Assembly (NCBI GenBank): GCA_035624785.1
Contig: DASPQV010000030.1
Coordinates: 1-30,608, forward strand
From: JAJZNI01 sp035624785
Lineage (GTDB): Bacteria > Chloroflexota > Dormibacteria > Aeolococcales > Aeolococcaceae
Length of the DNA: 30,608 bases
Reading direction: 5' to 3'
Shown: piece by piece, positions 19,469-26,195 of the stretch
Numbering within the stretch: the stretch's first letter is position 1
How the letters are laid out: each line of letters starts with the position of its first letter
Notes under the pieces: generated by a model
What the model was told of the DNA's origin: nothing
The model's input: the letters and a program-made list of their open reading frames with translations, nothing else
Database searches by the model: none
Translations under genes and position numbers: made by a program

Positions 19469-20416
19469 ATGCCGTCGACCACCAGACCTGCCGCTGTGAC
19501 AGTCACCTCTGCCCCGCTGCCGCCCGCCCTCGAGCCCACCGGTGCCGACGACGAACCGGTGCTGGCCTTGGCAGCCTCTGAAGATCGCCTGGCCCTCCCC
19601 GCGATGCCGCTGAGGGCGGAGGAGCCGGACGGGACGTCCCGAGCCGAGACGGGACCGGCGCACCCCACGGCTGAGGAGGCCCACGAGACGGGCCAGCGCA
19701 CGGCACCGGCCCAGCCGAGAAGCACCTCCCCTCGCCGAGCCCGGGAGACCCGGCACGCCCCAGCCCCGGCGCTGGGTCCCCGGCTGCCCCGGATCGTCCG
19801 TCCCTCTGGGCTGGCGGCCGCGGCGCGACCGGGCGACATCCCGGAGCCCGAGCACCGCCATCTCCCCGGCTGGGTGCGGAGGGCTCACGGGCAGGCGCGG
19901 CCGATCCTGGCAGATCTGCTGGGGAGCCTGGCGGGAGAGGCCCGGGAGCGCTACGACGGTCAGGTCAGAGGACTGGTGGCGGGGATCAGCGCCGGACGCT
20001 TCAGCCTGGCCTGGCAGTACCCGCAGCTGATCGACGAGGGCTGGGCGCTGCTGGAGCAGCATCGCCGCGACGCCGAGGCGGAGGCTCGGCGCCGGCGCGG
20101 GGTGGAGACCGCCCGGCGTCGGGTGACCGACCAGCTTCGCGACGCCGGAGACCGGCTGGCTCCCGAGACCGCGAGCCGGCTGCACCGGACCCTGCGCTCC
20201 GCGGAGGACGCTGAGTCGATCCGGGAGGTGGGCAGCGAGCTGGACCATGCTCTGACCGCCGCTCGCAGCGTGGAGGAGCGCCGCCGGGACCGCGAGATCC
20301 ACCGGACCCGCGAGCGGCTCCGGCGCTCCCTTCCAGGCGGCACCGCGGGCGAGGACCGTCCCGAGAGCTGGCAGGATGCGCTGCGTCGCATCGCCGGCCA
20401 GTACTCCAGCGACTGA
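19469..20416 (+). CDS. Unknown protein with disordered N-terminal half and Arg/Glu-rich coiled coil
   Basis: No family is recognised in this frame of 315 residues. The first ~125 residues are rich in Pro, Ala, Thr, Glu and Arg and look disordered. From about residue 130 a more ordered part begins (HLPGWVRRAHGQARPILADLL), followed by ISAGRFSLAWQYPQLIDEGWALLEQHR and then a long Arg/Glu/Ala heptad-like region (about 195-290) that probably forms a coiled coil. No signal peptide or membrane helix. The start is uncertain: ATG 19469 overlaps a TACGAT box (19465-19470); if that box is the promoter, GTG 19496 would be the start. It lies downstream of nth on the same strand with about 155 bp between, and upstream of the CBS operon. 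A cytoplasmic structural or regulatory role is possible, but no function can be assigned. Confidence 0.6.
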   Translation: MPSTTRPAAVTVTSAPLPPALEPTGADDEPVLALAASEDRLALPAMPLRAEEPDGTSRAETGPAHPTAEEAHETGQRTAPAQPRSTSPRRARETRHAPAPALGPRLPRIVRPSGLAAAARPGDIPEPEHRHLPGWVRRAHGQARPILADLLGSLAGEARERYDGQVRGLVAGISAGRFSLAWQYPQLIDEGWALLEQHRRDAEAEARRRRGVETARRRVTDQLRDAGDRLAPETASRLHRTLRSAEDAESIREVGSELDHALTAARSVEERRRDREIHRTRERLRRSLPGGTAGEDRPESWQDALRRIAGQYSSD

Positions 20417-20536
20417 GGCTCAGGGAGCCCGGAGCCAACCGCTCCACGGCCGAGTCCAGGACGCCTCAGTACCGGTAGGTGCACTGGGGCTGACCGCTCC
20501 GGCTTCGGGAGCGGGCCCTGGTTGAGGGAGCGCGAA

Positions 20537-20542
20537 TATACT
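20537..20542 (+). promoter_or_regulatory. -10 box TATACT upstream of the CBS operon
   Basis: TATACT is close to the consensus and AT-rich against its surroundings. It ends 22 nt before GTG 20565, which allows a leader of about 15 nt. No matching -35 is visible. Confidence 0.45.
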
Positions 20543-20564
20543 CGGCCCCAGAGCCCACCTGGTC

Positions 20565-21080
20565 GTGACCGAGATCTCCCTCTCCGCCTCGATCGACCCC
20601 CACCGCCTCGCCCCTGAGCCCGGCGACCCGATGGTCAGCGAGCTCATGCGCCAGGAGGTGGTCTTCTGCCTGCCCTCCACTCCCGCCGACGCCATCGCCA
20701 AGCTGATGGCGGACAACGACGTGTACGAGCTCCCCGTCCTGCTCGACCGTCGCCCGGTCGGATACGTCGCGGCGGATGACATCCTCGGCAGGCTCGCCGC
20801 CGGGGAGATCGTGGTGGCGGGCAGCGACTTCGCGGTGAGGCCGCCGGTCACCGAGGTGCAGGCCCGCCACATCCTGAGGACGCCAGCCCTGCTCGTCGAC
20901 GAGGGCCAGCGCGTCCAGGAGGTGGTGCAGCTCATGGCCCAGCAGGGCCGCACCACCGCCCTGGTGATGCACGAGGACGAAAGGCCGGTCGGCATGCTCA
21001 CCCCGGTCGAGCTCGCGGCCTTCGCGGTGCGCCTCATGTCAGGTGATCTCCACCCCGGTGGAGGGGGGGAAGAGAGCTGA
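20565..21080 (+). CDS. Tandem CBS-domain protein
   Basis: The 171-residue protein consists almost wholly of two CBS motifs. The first runs from about 22 to 85 (VSELMRQEVVFCLPSTPADAIAK, NDVYELPVLLD, VGYVAADDILGRL). The second runs from about 100 to 160 (ALLVDEGQRVQEVVQLM, TALVMHEDERPVGMLT, VELAAFAVRL). CBS pairs bind adenine nucleotides and act as energy or redox sensors on partner proteins. GTG 20565 is the first start after the TATACT box. The stop overlaps the ATG of the next gene by one base (TGATG), and that gene has an N-terminal CBS-like region too, so this protein probably pairs with or regulates the flavoprotein. The ligand is unknown. Confidence 0.88.
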   Translation: MTEISLSASIDPHRLAPEPGDPMVSELMRQEVVFCLPSTPADAIAKLMADNDVYELPVLLDRRPVGYVAADDILGRLAAGEIVVAGSDFAVRPPVTEVQARHILRTPALLVDEGQRVQEVVQLMAQQGRTTALVMHEDERPVGMLTPVELAAFAVRLMSGDLHPGGGGEES

Positions 21081-23302
21081 TGGCATCGCTCCAGAGCATC
21101 GCCCTGCCCCTGGGCGGCGAGTGCGACTCCGAGGACCGGCTCTCCGACGTACTCCCCGCCCTGCGCGCCCAGCATCCGATGCCTCTGCTGGTCCGTCAGG
21201 GTGCCGAGATCATCGGCACCGTGGGCCTAGACGCGGTGGTGCCCTCCCTCCAGGGGGGGCTGGACGAGGTCCGGGTCGCCCAGGTCATGAGGCCGGCAGC
21301 CCGGCGCGATGCCGGCTCGAACCTCGAATCCGCGGCAGCCGCCTTGGAGGAGGCGGGGGCGGAGGCGGTCGTGGTCACCGAGGTCGCCGGGCTCTTCTCC
21401 CGGCGCAGCGAGCCGGTGGCGATGGTCAGCCGGTCCCAGCTGCTCGCCCGGATCGGCCGCAACGTGGTCGACAAGGCGCCCATGAAGATCCTCCGCGGCC
21501 ACCGCGACCTGGGCTTCAACGTTCCGATCACCCCCTGCCAGCGCAACTGCCCGATCCGGCAGGACATCGCCACCTACATCGACTACGTCAGCCAGGGCCG
21601 CTACGTCGACTCCTGGACGGTGATCCACGAGACCAACCCCTTCCCGTCGATGCTGGGGAGGCTCTGCAACCATCCCTGCGAGACCGATTGCAAGCGGGGT
21701 TGGGACCCGGGTGAAGAACCGGTCACGATCCGCTCGATCAAGCGCTTCTCCACCGACTTCGCCTTCAACCAGGGACTGTGGATCGACTACCGGATCGCCC
21801 CTGCCAAGGGGCGGCGGGTGGCGGTGGTCGGGGCCGGTCCGGCCGGGCTCACCTGCGCCCTCGACCTGCGCGTCCAGGGCTACGACGTGACCCTCTTCGA
21901 GCGCGAGGCCAAGGTGGGTGGCCTGCTCTCCACCAGCATCCCTCCCTTCCGCTTCGACCATCGGCAGCTCCAGTGGGAGCTGGAGATGATCATGGCCACG
22001 GGCATCGACGTCCGCACCGGGACCGCCGTCGGCGACGGGGACGGCGAGCTGCGCCTCGCCGACCTGGTCCAGGAGTACGAGGCGGTGTTCGTCTCGGTCG
22101 GGATGATGAAGGGCCGCATCCTGCCGGTGCCAGGAGCCGACGCCCCCCAGGTCGTCGACGCCATGCGCTTCCTCCGGATCGTCTCCTACGACCAGATCCC
22201 GGAGCACTTCCGGGTGGGGGGCAGGGTGGTGGTGGTCGGCGGTGGCGCCATCGCGACCGACGCCTGCCAGACCTCGATCAAGCTGGGGGCGGCCGAGGTT
22301 TGGATGGTGGCGATCGAGCCCGAGGATCACCTCCCCGCTTTCGGCAACGAGCTCCACGAGGCCAAGGAGATCGGGCTCAGGATCAAGGCGGGGGTCCTGG
22401 TCAAGGAGGTCCACAGGGACCCCAAGGGGGATGTGAGCGGCGTCTCGTTCGCCCCGCTCCACGAGCTGCAGTTCGACCCCCTGAGCGGGAAGCTGATCTT
22501 CGCCTCGGTCCGGGAGGTGGAGGGGGCGCCTCGCTGGCGGGTGGACGCCGACTACGTCATCTTCGCCTCGGGCCAGATCATGGAGAACCCCGGGACGCCG
22601 ATCCCGCTCACCCCGCGCGGCCTGGTGGCCGCCGATCGGGGCGGCCACACCGGCCTGGCCAAGCTGTTCGCGGGCGGTGACTGCGTCCAGGGACCGTCCT
22701 TCATCGTCGACGCGGTGGGGTGGGGACATCGCGTCGCCCGCTCCATCCGCGAGTACCTCGGCGAGGACATGGCAGGGGACGACGGGCGCCTCTACCAGAC
22801 CATCGTCGAGCGCACCGACGACCACCGCCAGTCGGAGACCTTCGGGCGCACCGAGCCGCCCATCCTGGCGGCGTCCCGGCGCTACGACATGAGCGAGGTG
22901 GAGCAGCCCTGGTCGGACCAGGAGGCGATCGTCCAGTCGATCCGCTGCTTCCAGTGCGACTCGGTGCACCACTACGACGAGTCGGTGTGCGTTCTCTGCG
23001 GCGCCTGCGACGACGTCTGCCCGGAGAAGGCGATCGACGTCGTCGTCTTCGGCGAGGACCGGGAGCGCAGCAGCGGCGGCGAGACCCGGGTCTGCGCCAC
23101 CAGCGTTGGGACCCCGGGCGAGGGTGGGGTCGCCGGCGAGATCTACATCAACTACGACCGCTGCACCAACTGCCGGATCTGCGAGGACCACTGCCCGGTC
23201 AACTGCATCACCTTCGAGCGGGTGCGCTTCGTCGACGACAGCATGAAGGTGGTGGAGCGGCCCAAGCTGGTGAGGGAGCTGCCCCTCCTGGCCTCGGCCT
23301 GA
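21080..23302 (+). CDS. CBS-like / GltD-type NAD(P)H oxidoreductase / 2[4Fe-4S] ferredoxin fusion
   Basis: This 740-residue multidomain protein starts with a degenerate CBS-like pair (about 1-128). Then comes a GltD-type module: N-terminal cluster Cys residues (PCQRNC at 153-157; LCNHPCETDC at about 195-204), FAD motif VVGAGPAGL (about 249-257), GGLLSTSIPPFRFD, a second Rossmann motif VVVVGGGAIATDAC (NAD(P)H), and GGDCVQGPSFIVDAVGWG. The C-terminal ~130 residues hold ferredoxin clusters: CVLCGACDDVCP and CTNCRICEDHCP, plus CFQC ahead. It could move electrons between NAD(P)H, FAD and several [4Fe-4S] centres to ferredoxin or an unknown partner, gated by nucleotides through CBS. The closest architectures I know are E. 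coli AegA and NfnL, but those have other domain orders and no CBS. It is the third GltD-superfamily protein in the window. Substrate unknown. Confidence 0.85.
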   Translation: MASLQSIALPLGGECDSEDRLSDVLPALRAQHPMPLLVRQGAEIIGTVGLDAVVPSLQGGLDEVRVAQVMRPAARRDAGSNLESAAAALEEAGAEAVVVTEVAGLFSRRSEPVAMVSRSQLLARIGRNVVDKAPMKILRGHRDLGFNVPITPCQRNCPIRQDIATYIDYVSQGRYVDSWTVIHETNPFPSMLGRLCNHPCETDCKRGWDPGEEPVTIRSIKRFSTDFAFNQGLWIDYRIAPAKGRRVAVVGAGPAGLTCALDLRVQGYDVTLFEREAKVGGLLSTSIPPFRFDHRQLQWELEMIMATGIDVRTGTAVGDGDGELRLADLVQEYEAVFVSVGMMKGRILPVPGADAPQVVDAMRFLRIVSYDQIPEHFRVGGRVVVVGGGAIATDACQTSIKLGAAEVWMVAIEPEDHLPAFGNELHEAKEIGLRIKAGVLVKEVHRDPKGDVSGVSFAPLHELQFDPLSGKLIFASVREVEGAPRWRVDADYVIFASGQIMENPGTPIPLTPRGLVAADRGGHTGLAKLFAGGDCVQGPSFIVDAVGWGHRVARSIREYLGEDMAGDDGRLYQTIVERTDDHRQSETFGRTEPPILAASRRYDMSEVEQPWSDQEAIVQSIRCFQCDSVHHYDESVCVLCGACDDVCPEKAIDVVVFGEDRERSSGGETRVCATSVGTPGEGGVAGEIYINYDRCTNCRICEDHCPVNCITFERVRFVDDSMKVVERPKLVRELPLLASA

Positions 23303-23525
23303 CCCCCGGGCAGCCACGCTCGTCCCGCCCACCGGGCCGCCGGGGCGGACCGCGGATCCTTCCCGGCATCCAGCACCTCGCCACGCCGGTTGTGGACTGT
23401 CCTGTCCCTATCACGGTGGCCTGCCGATGGTGCCGGACCGGCGTGGCGACTGGCCGGCTTGGACGGTTGCCCGGGCCAGCTCCGAGGCTGCGGACGGGGG
23501 CGCCCGGCGCGCACCATGGGCGGCC

Positions 23526-24008
23526 ATGAGTGGAGCGGATGCCGCCGGTTGGGAGAGCCCGATGCGCCGGGCCCTGGGCCTGGCCCGGGCCGCCGGCCGC
23601 CGCGGCGAGGTGCCGGTCGGAGCCTTGGCGGTGCTCGAGGGAGTGGTGATCGCCGCCTCGGCGAACCGGATGGAGCGGGGCGGCGACGCCACCCGCCATG
23701 CCGAGATGGCGGTACTCCGGGCCGCCTCGAGGCGCATGGGCGGCTGGCGGCTGGGCGGGGTGACCGTGGTCGTGACCCTGGAGCCGTGCCCGATGTGCGC
23801 GGGAGCGATGGTCCAGGCCCGGATCGCCCGCTGCGTCTACGCCGCCCGGGACCCCAAGAAGGGCGCCGACGGCAGCGCCTACGACGTCCTCCGCAACCCG
23901 GCCAACAACCACCGGATCGAGGTGGTCGAGGGGGTCCTGGCCGAGGAGAGCGGCCGGCTGCTCAGCGACTTCTTCCGCCGGCTGCGGCGGGAGGGCGACC
24001 CGGTCTGA
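23526..24008 (+). CDS. tadA: tRNA-specific adenosine deaminase
   Basis: The 160-residue protein deaminates A34 to inosine in tRNA-Arg(ACG). The zinc site is complete: RHAEM (His58, catalytic Glu60) and PCPMC (Cys88, Cys91). GEVPVGALAV at the N terminus and ARDPKKGADGSAYDVL, with NHRIEVVEGVL towards the C terminus, are typical of TadA rather than free-base or cytidine deaminases. Length matches the family. ATG 23526 gives the usual N terminus; the 33 residues from an earlier ATG at 23427 are not conserved-looking. The ~220 bp before it have a loose inverted repeat (23325-23330 with 23343-23348) that might end the upstream operon, but no gene. Confidence 0.95.
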   Translation: MSGADAAGWESPMRRALGLARAAGRRGEVPVGALAVLEGVVIAASANRMERGGDATRHAEMAVLRAASRRMGGWRLGGVTVVVTLEPCPMCAGAMVQARIARCVYAARDPKKGADGSAYDVLRNPANNHRIEVVEGVLAEESGRLLSDFFRRLRREGDPV

Positions 24009-24071
24009 GCGGCGGCTGGGGTTTGGCCGGGGCGGTGTGGGGCGGGCGCCCGAGGGCTCCAGCCCAGCGGT

Positions 24072-24293
24072 TCACTCGCAGCGGAAGAAATCGCCGGGGC
24101 GCGGCCGGCGCAGCGAGGCGGGCTGGTCGCTGGGGATGATCGAGGACCAGCCGTGGTTGCGTCGGATCGCCTCGGGGACGGCGGCACCCGCCAGCCCGCT
24201 GAGCCGGGAGAGCGGGCGGGGCCGCTCATCCTCGGGGGCGAGCGGCGCGAAGCGCCCGCTGCGCTCCAACCTGCTGAGCCAGTCCGCTGCCAT
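24072..24293 (-). CDS. Small hypothetical protein
   Basis: The frame of 73 residues starts MAADWLSRLERSGRF, followed by a Pro/Arg/Leu-rich middle and ends PGDFFRCE. It is hydrophilic with no membrane helix or known motif. A weak ribosome site (GAAGGG) lies close before the ATG. It sits alone between tadA (convergent, 63 bp) and the terminator of the sugar-binding protein gene. The balanced composition (few runs of Arg/Pro such as antisense frames give) favours a real gene, but this is modest evidence. Confidence 0.45.
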   Translation of the reverse strand: MAADWLSRLERSGRFAPLAPEDERPRPLSRLSGLAGAAVPEAIRRNHGWSSIIPSDQPASLRRPRPGDFFRCE

Positions 24294-24387
24294 GGCCCTT
24301 CACCACCGCCTGACGGAGGATCCGCCCGCCAACCTCATGCTACCCCCGCCTGGTGTGCCTGGCCAGAGTTCGTCCGGCGCATAGAAG

Positions 24388-24415
24388 TGGCCCGGGGCCT
24401 GGGGGCCCCGGGCCA
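24388..24415 (-). terminator. Strong 12-bp hairpin after the sugar-binding protein gene
   Basis: TGGCCCGGGGCC (24388-24399) and GGCCCCGGGCCA (24404-24415) form a perfect 12-bp stem with a 4-nt loop, 15 bp beyond the stop of the binding-protein gene. No U-tract follows, as is common in GC-rich genomes. Confidence 0.65.
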
Positions 24416-24429
24416 TCGCGTCGAGAATG

Positions 24430-25842
24430 TCAGTGGCCGAGCGCGGCCTTCGCCTGGGACTCCATCGTGGACTCGATCGTGCTCACGTTGGAGGAGCTCG
24501 GGTTGGCCACGAAGTTCTTCATGTCACTCCACAGGTCGCTCTCCCAGCTGCCCTGGAGGTCGTCGAGGCTGAAGACGAAGGCGCTGGCCTGGACCAGGGC
24601 CTGGGCGTCCGCCTGGGACACCGGGTCGGGATACGCGCTCGAGGCGACCTGGTTGTTGGGCGAGGTGAAGCCACCCGCGTGGGCCCAGATGGTGGCGCCC
24701 TCGGGGCCGGCCAGGTACTTCATGAGCGCCTCCGCCTGTGGCGTGTCGTTCATCAGCATGGCCACGTCGCCGGCACCCTGGACCGCACTCTGGTTCGCGC
24801 TGTCCGCCTGCGGCGCCGGGAAGTCGAAGAAGCCGTAGCAGCCCTTGCTGGCGTCGGTGGTGCAGCCGCTCGCGGTCGGGCTGGACACCGGGGTGTAGGT
24901 GCTCGCGTTGGCGGTGATCTCGGAGACGACGAAGTCACCCTCGAACACCATCGCCGCCTGAGGCTTGGTACCCGCCTTGGGGAAGACCTTGTCGACGCAG
25001 TCCGGGTACTTCTGGCTCAGAGCACCGGAGGTGCCGCCGAGCAGGAACGAGGGCTGGCCCACGATCTGCGCCATGGTGGTGAAGGCCGTGGTCACACTGG
25101 GGTCAGTCCAGGGAATGTTGTGCGCCGCCAGCTTGTTGTACATGTCGGCGCCAGCCGTCTTGAGGTAGACGTTCTGCCAGAAGTCGGCGATCGGCCAGCC
25201 GATGTCGGAGCACAGCGAGAACGGGGTGACGCCTGCTGCCTGCAGCTGCTGGGCGTCCTTGACCAGGTCCTCCCAGCTGCCGGGCGCCGAGGTGATGCCG
25301 GCCGCCGCGAACTCCGCGGGGTTGTACCAGATCGTGTTCTTGTTGGCCCCCTTGAACCAGACCCCGTAGAGGGTTCCACTGTGGCTGGCCAGGGTGTTCC
25401 AGGCGCTGCTGTAGTTGCTGGTCAGGCTGCCCAGGATGCTCGACAAGTCGTGGAGCTTGCCCTGGCTGGCCAGAGTGTTCAGCTCGCCGGGATCGGGGAC
25501 CAGGGCGACGTCCGGAGGGGCGCCACCGGCCACCGCCGCGTTGAGGGCCTGGTCCATGTTGCTGCCCTTGCCCGTGTAGTTCACCGTGATGCCCGTGTCA
25601 GTCTCGAAGGGAGTCAGGGCGGCGAGGAAGTCCTGCTGCTCGGTGCTCGTCCACTCGGCCCAGACGGTGACCGAGCCGCCGATCTTCTGGGACGGCGCCG
25701 ACGCCGACGCCGACGCCGGGGCGGACGAGGCTGCCGGGCTGGATGGCGGCGGAGTCGTCGAGGTGCTTCCGCAGGCGGTCACCCCCAGCGCCACCATCGC
25801 CACCGCCACCGACAGGCGGCCTACATGTCTCATCTGCTTCAT
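24430..25842 (-). CDS. Carbohydrate ABC transporter substrate-binding lipoprotein (AglE/MalE-like)
   Basis: The 470-residue lipoprotein captures sugar outside the membrane for the permeases encoded opposite. The signal peptide is short and basic (MKQMRHVGR), then hydrophobic, then lipobox VTAC with lipidated Cys24. A Ser/Pro/Ala-rich linker (25-52) leads to GSVTVWAEWTSTEQ, the usual start of family 1 binding proteins, followed by FETDTGITVNY, GGAPPDVALVPDPGEL and WYNPAEFAAAG. These blocks are closest to alpha-glucoside-type AglE proteins as I recall them; the exact sugar is inference. A GGGAGAA ribosome site precedes ATG 25842; the longer upstream frame is not supported. A strong hairpin follows. 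Two Cys pairs in the mature protein (CSD, DCVD; GCTTD, GCYG) may form disulfides. Confidence 0.92.
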   Translation of the reverse strand: MKQMRHVGRLSVAVAMVALGVTACGSTSTTPPPSSPAASSAPASASASAPSQKIGGSVTVWAEWTSTEQQDFLAALTPFETDTGITVNYTGKGSNMDQALNAAVAGGAPPDVALVPDPGELNTLASQGKLHDLSSILGSLTSNYSSAWNTLASHSGTLYGVWFKGANKNTIWYNPAEFAAAGITSAPGSWEDLVKDAQQLQAAGVTPFSLCSDIGWPIADFWQNVYLKTAGADMYNKLAAHNIPWTDPSVTTAFTTMAQIVGQPSFLLGGTSGALSQKYPDCVDKVFPKAGTKPQAAMVFEGDFVVSEITANASTYTPVSSPTASGCTTDASKGCYGFFDFPAPQADSANQSAVQGAGDVAMLMNDTPQAEALMKYLAGPEGATIWAHAGGFTSPNNQVASSAYPDPVSQADAQALVQASAFVFSLDDLQGSWESDLWSDMKNFVANPSSSNVSTIESTMESQAKAALGH

Positions 25843-25940
25843 AGGCTGTTCTCCCTTACCTACCGAGACCAGACGCAAACTGCCCGGCCAGGGCCTGCAG
25901 CTCCGCTCGCACGGTACCGTCCTCGCTGCACTCCCACTAT

Positions 25941-26092
25941 GAGCCGAAGGGACAGAAACGCCTATCCCCCCGATGGGTGATTTGTCAAGCCCGGGGCAGC
26001 AATGACGCGCGATCTGCGGGAGTGTTTCGATCACCTGAGCCGGAAGGACAGGTACTCCTGTCCCCACAATGGGTGATTTGCCAAGCCCAGGG
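25941..26092. repeat. 56-bp imperfect direct repeat (two copies, 96 bp apart) in the sugar-transport intergenic region
   Basis: Copy 1 is 25941-25996 and copy 2 is 26037-26092, aligning without gaps. The most conserved core is ATGGGTGATTTG-Y-CAAGCCC (25973-25991 and 26069-26087). Copy 2 contains a perfect palindrome GGACAGG-TACT-CCTGTCC at 26046-26063; copy 1 has a damaged version (25950-25967). The core includes TTGYCA, which in copy 2 serves as the -35 of the permease promoter and whose complement in copy 1 reads TTGACA on the strand of the binding-protein gene. The repeats therefore look like duplicated promoter/operator units controlling the two divergent halves of the importer. Confidence 0.75.
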
Positions 26093-26106
26093 CGTGGGGC
26101 TAGGAT
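26078..26106 (+). promoter_or_regulatory. Sigma70-type promoter of the permease operon (TTGCCA-17-TAGGAT)
   Basis: TTGCCA at 26078-26083 and TAGGAT at 26101-26106 are 17 bp apart, the best promoter in the window. The -35 lies within copy 2 of the direct repeat, and the palindrome 26046-26063 is just upstream, as expected for an operator or activator site. Transcription should start near 26112-26116. Confidence 0.65.
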
Positions 26107-26115
26107 CAGCCAGCG

Positions 26116-26175
26116 ATGGCGCGCTCATCCAATCCCGGCGGATCGGCCGGGGTTGGGTGCAATGTCATGAACTGA
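26116..26175 (+). CDS. Possible 19-codon leader peptide before the sugar permeases
   Basis: An ATG 9 nt after the TAGGAT box opens a frame of 19 codons (MARSSNPGGSAGVGCNVMN, then TGA), ending 20 nt before the permease start. The position fits a leaderless leader peptide, but there is no obvious regulatory codon run, so it may be fortuitous. Confidence 0.3.
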   Translation: MARSSNPGGSAGVGCNVMN

Positions 26176-26195
26176 CGGGCGAGGAGGGTCTGTCG

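Noticed and set aside
20417..20429. GGCTC-agg-GAGCC hairpin after the coiled-coil gene
   Set aside because: Only 5 bp with a 3-nt loop; chance occurrence is likely at this GC content.
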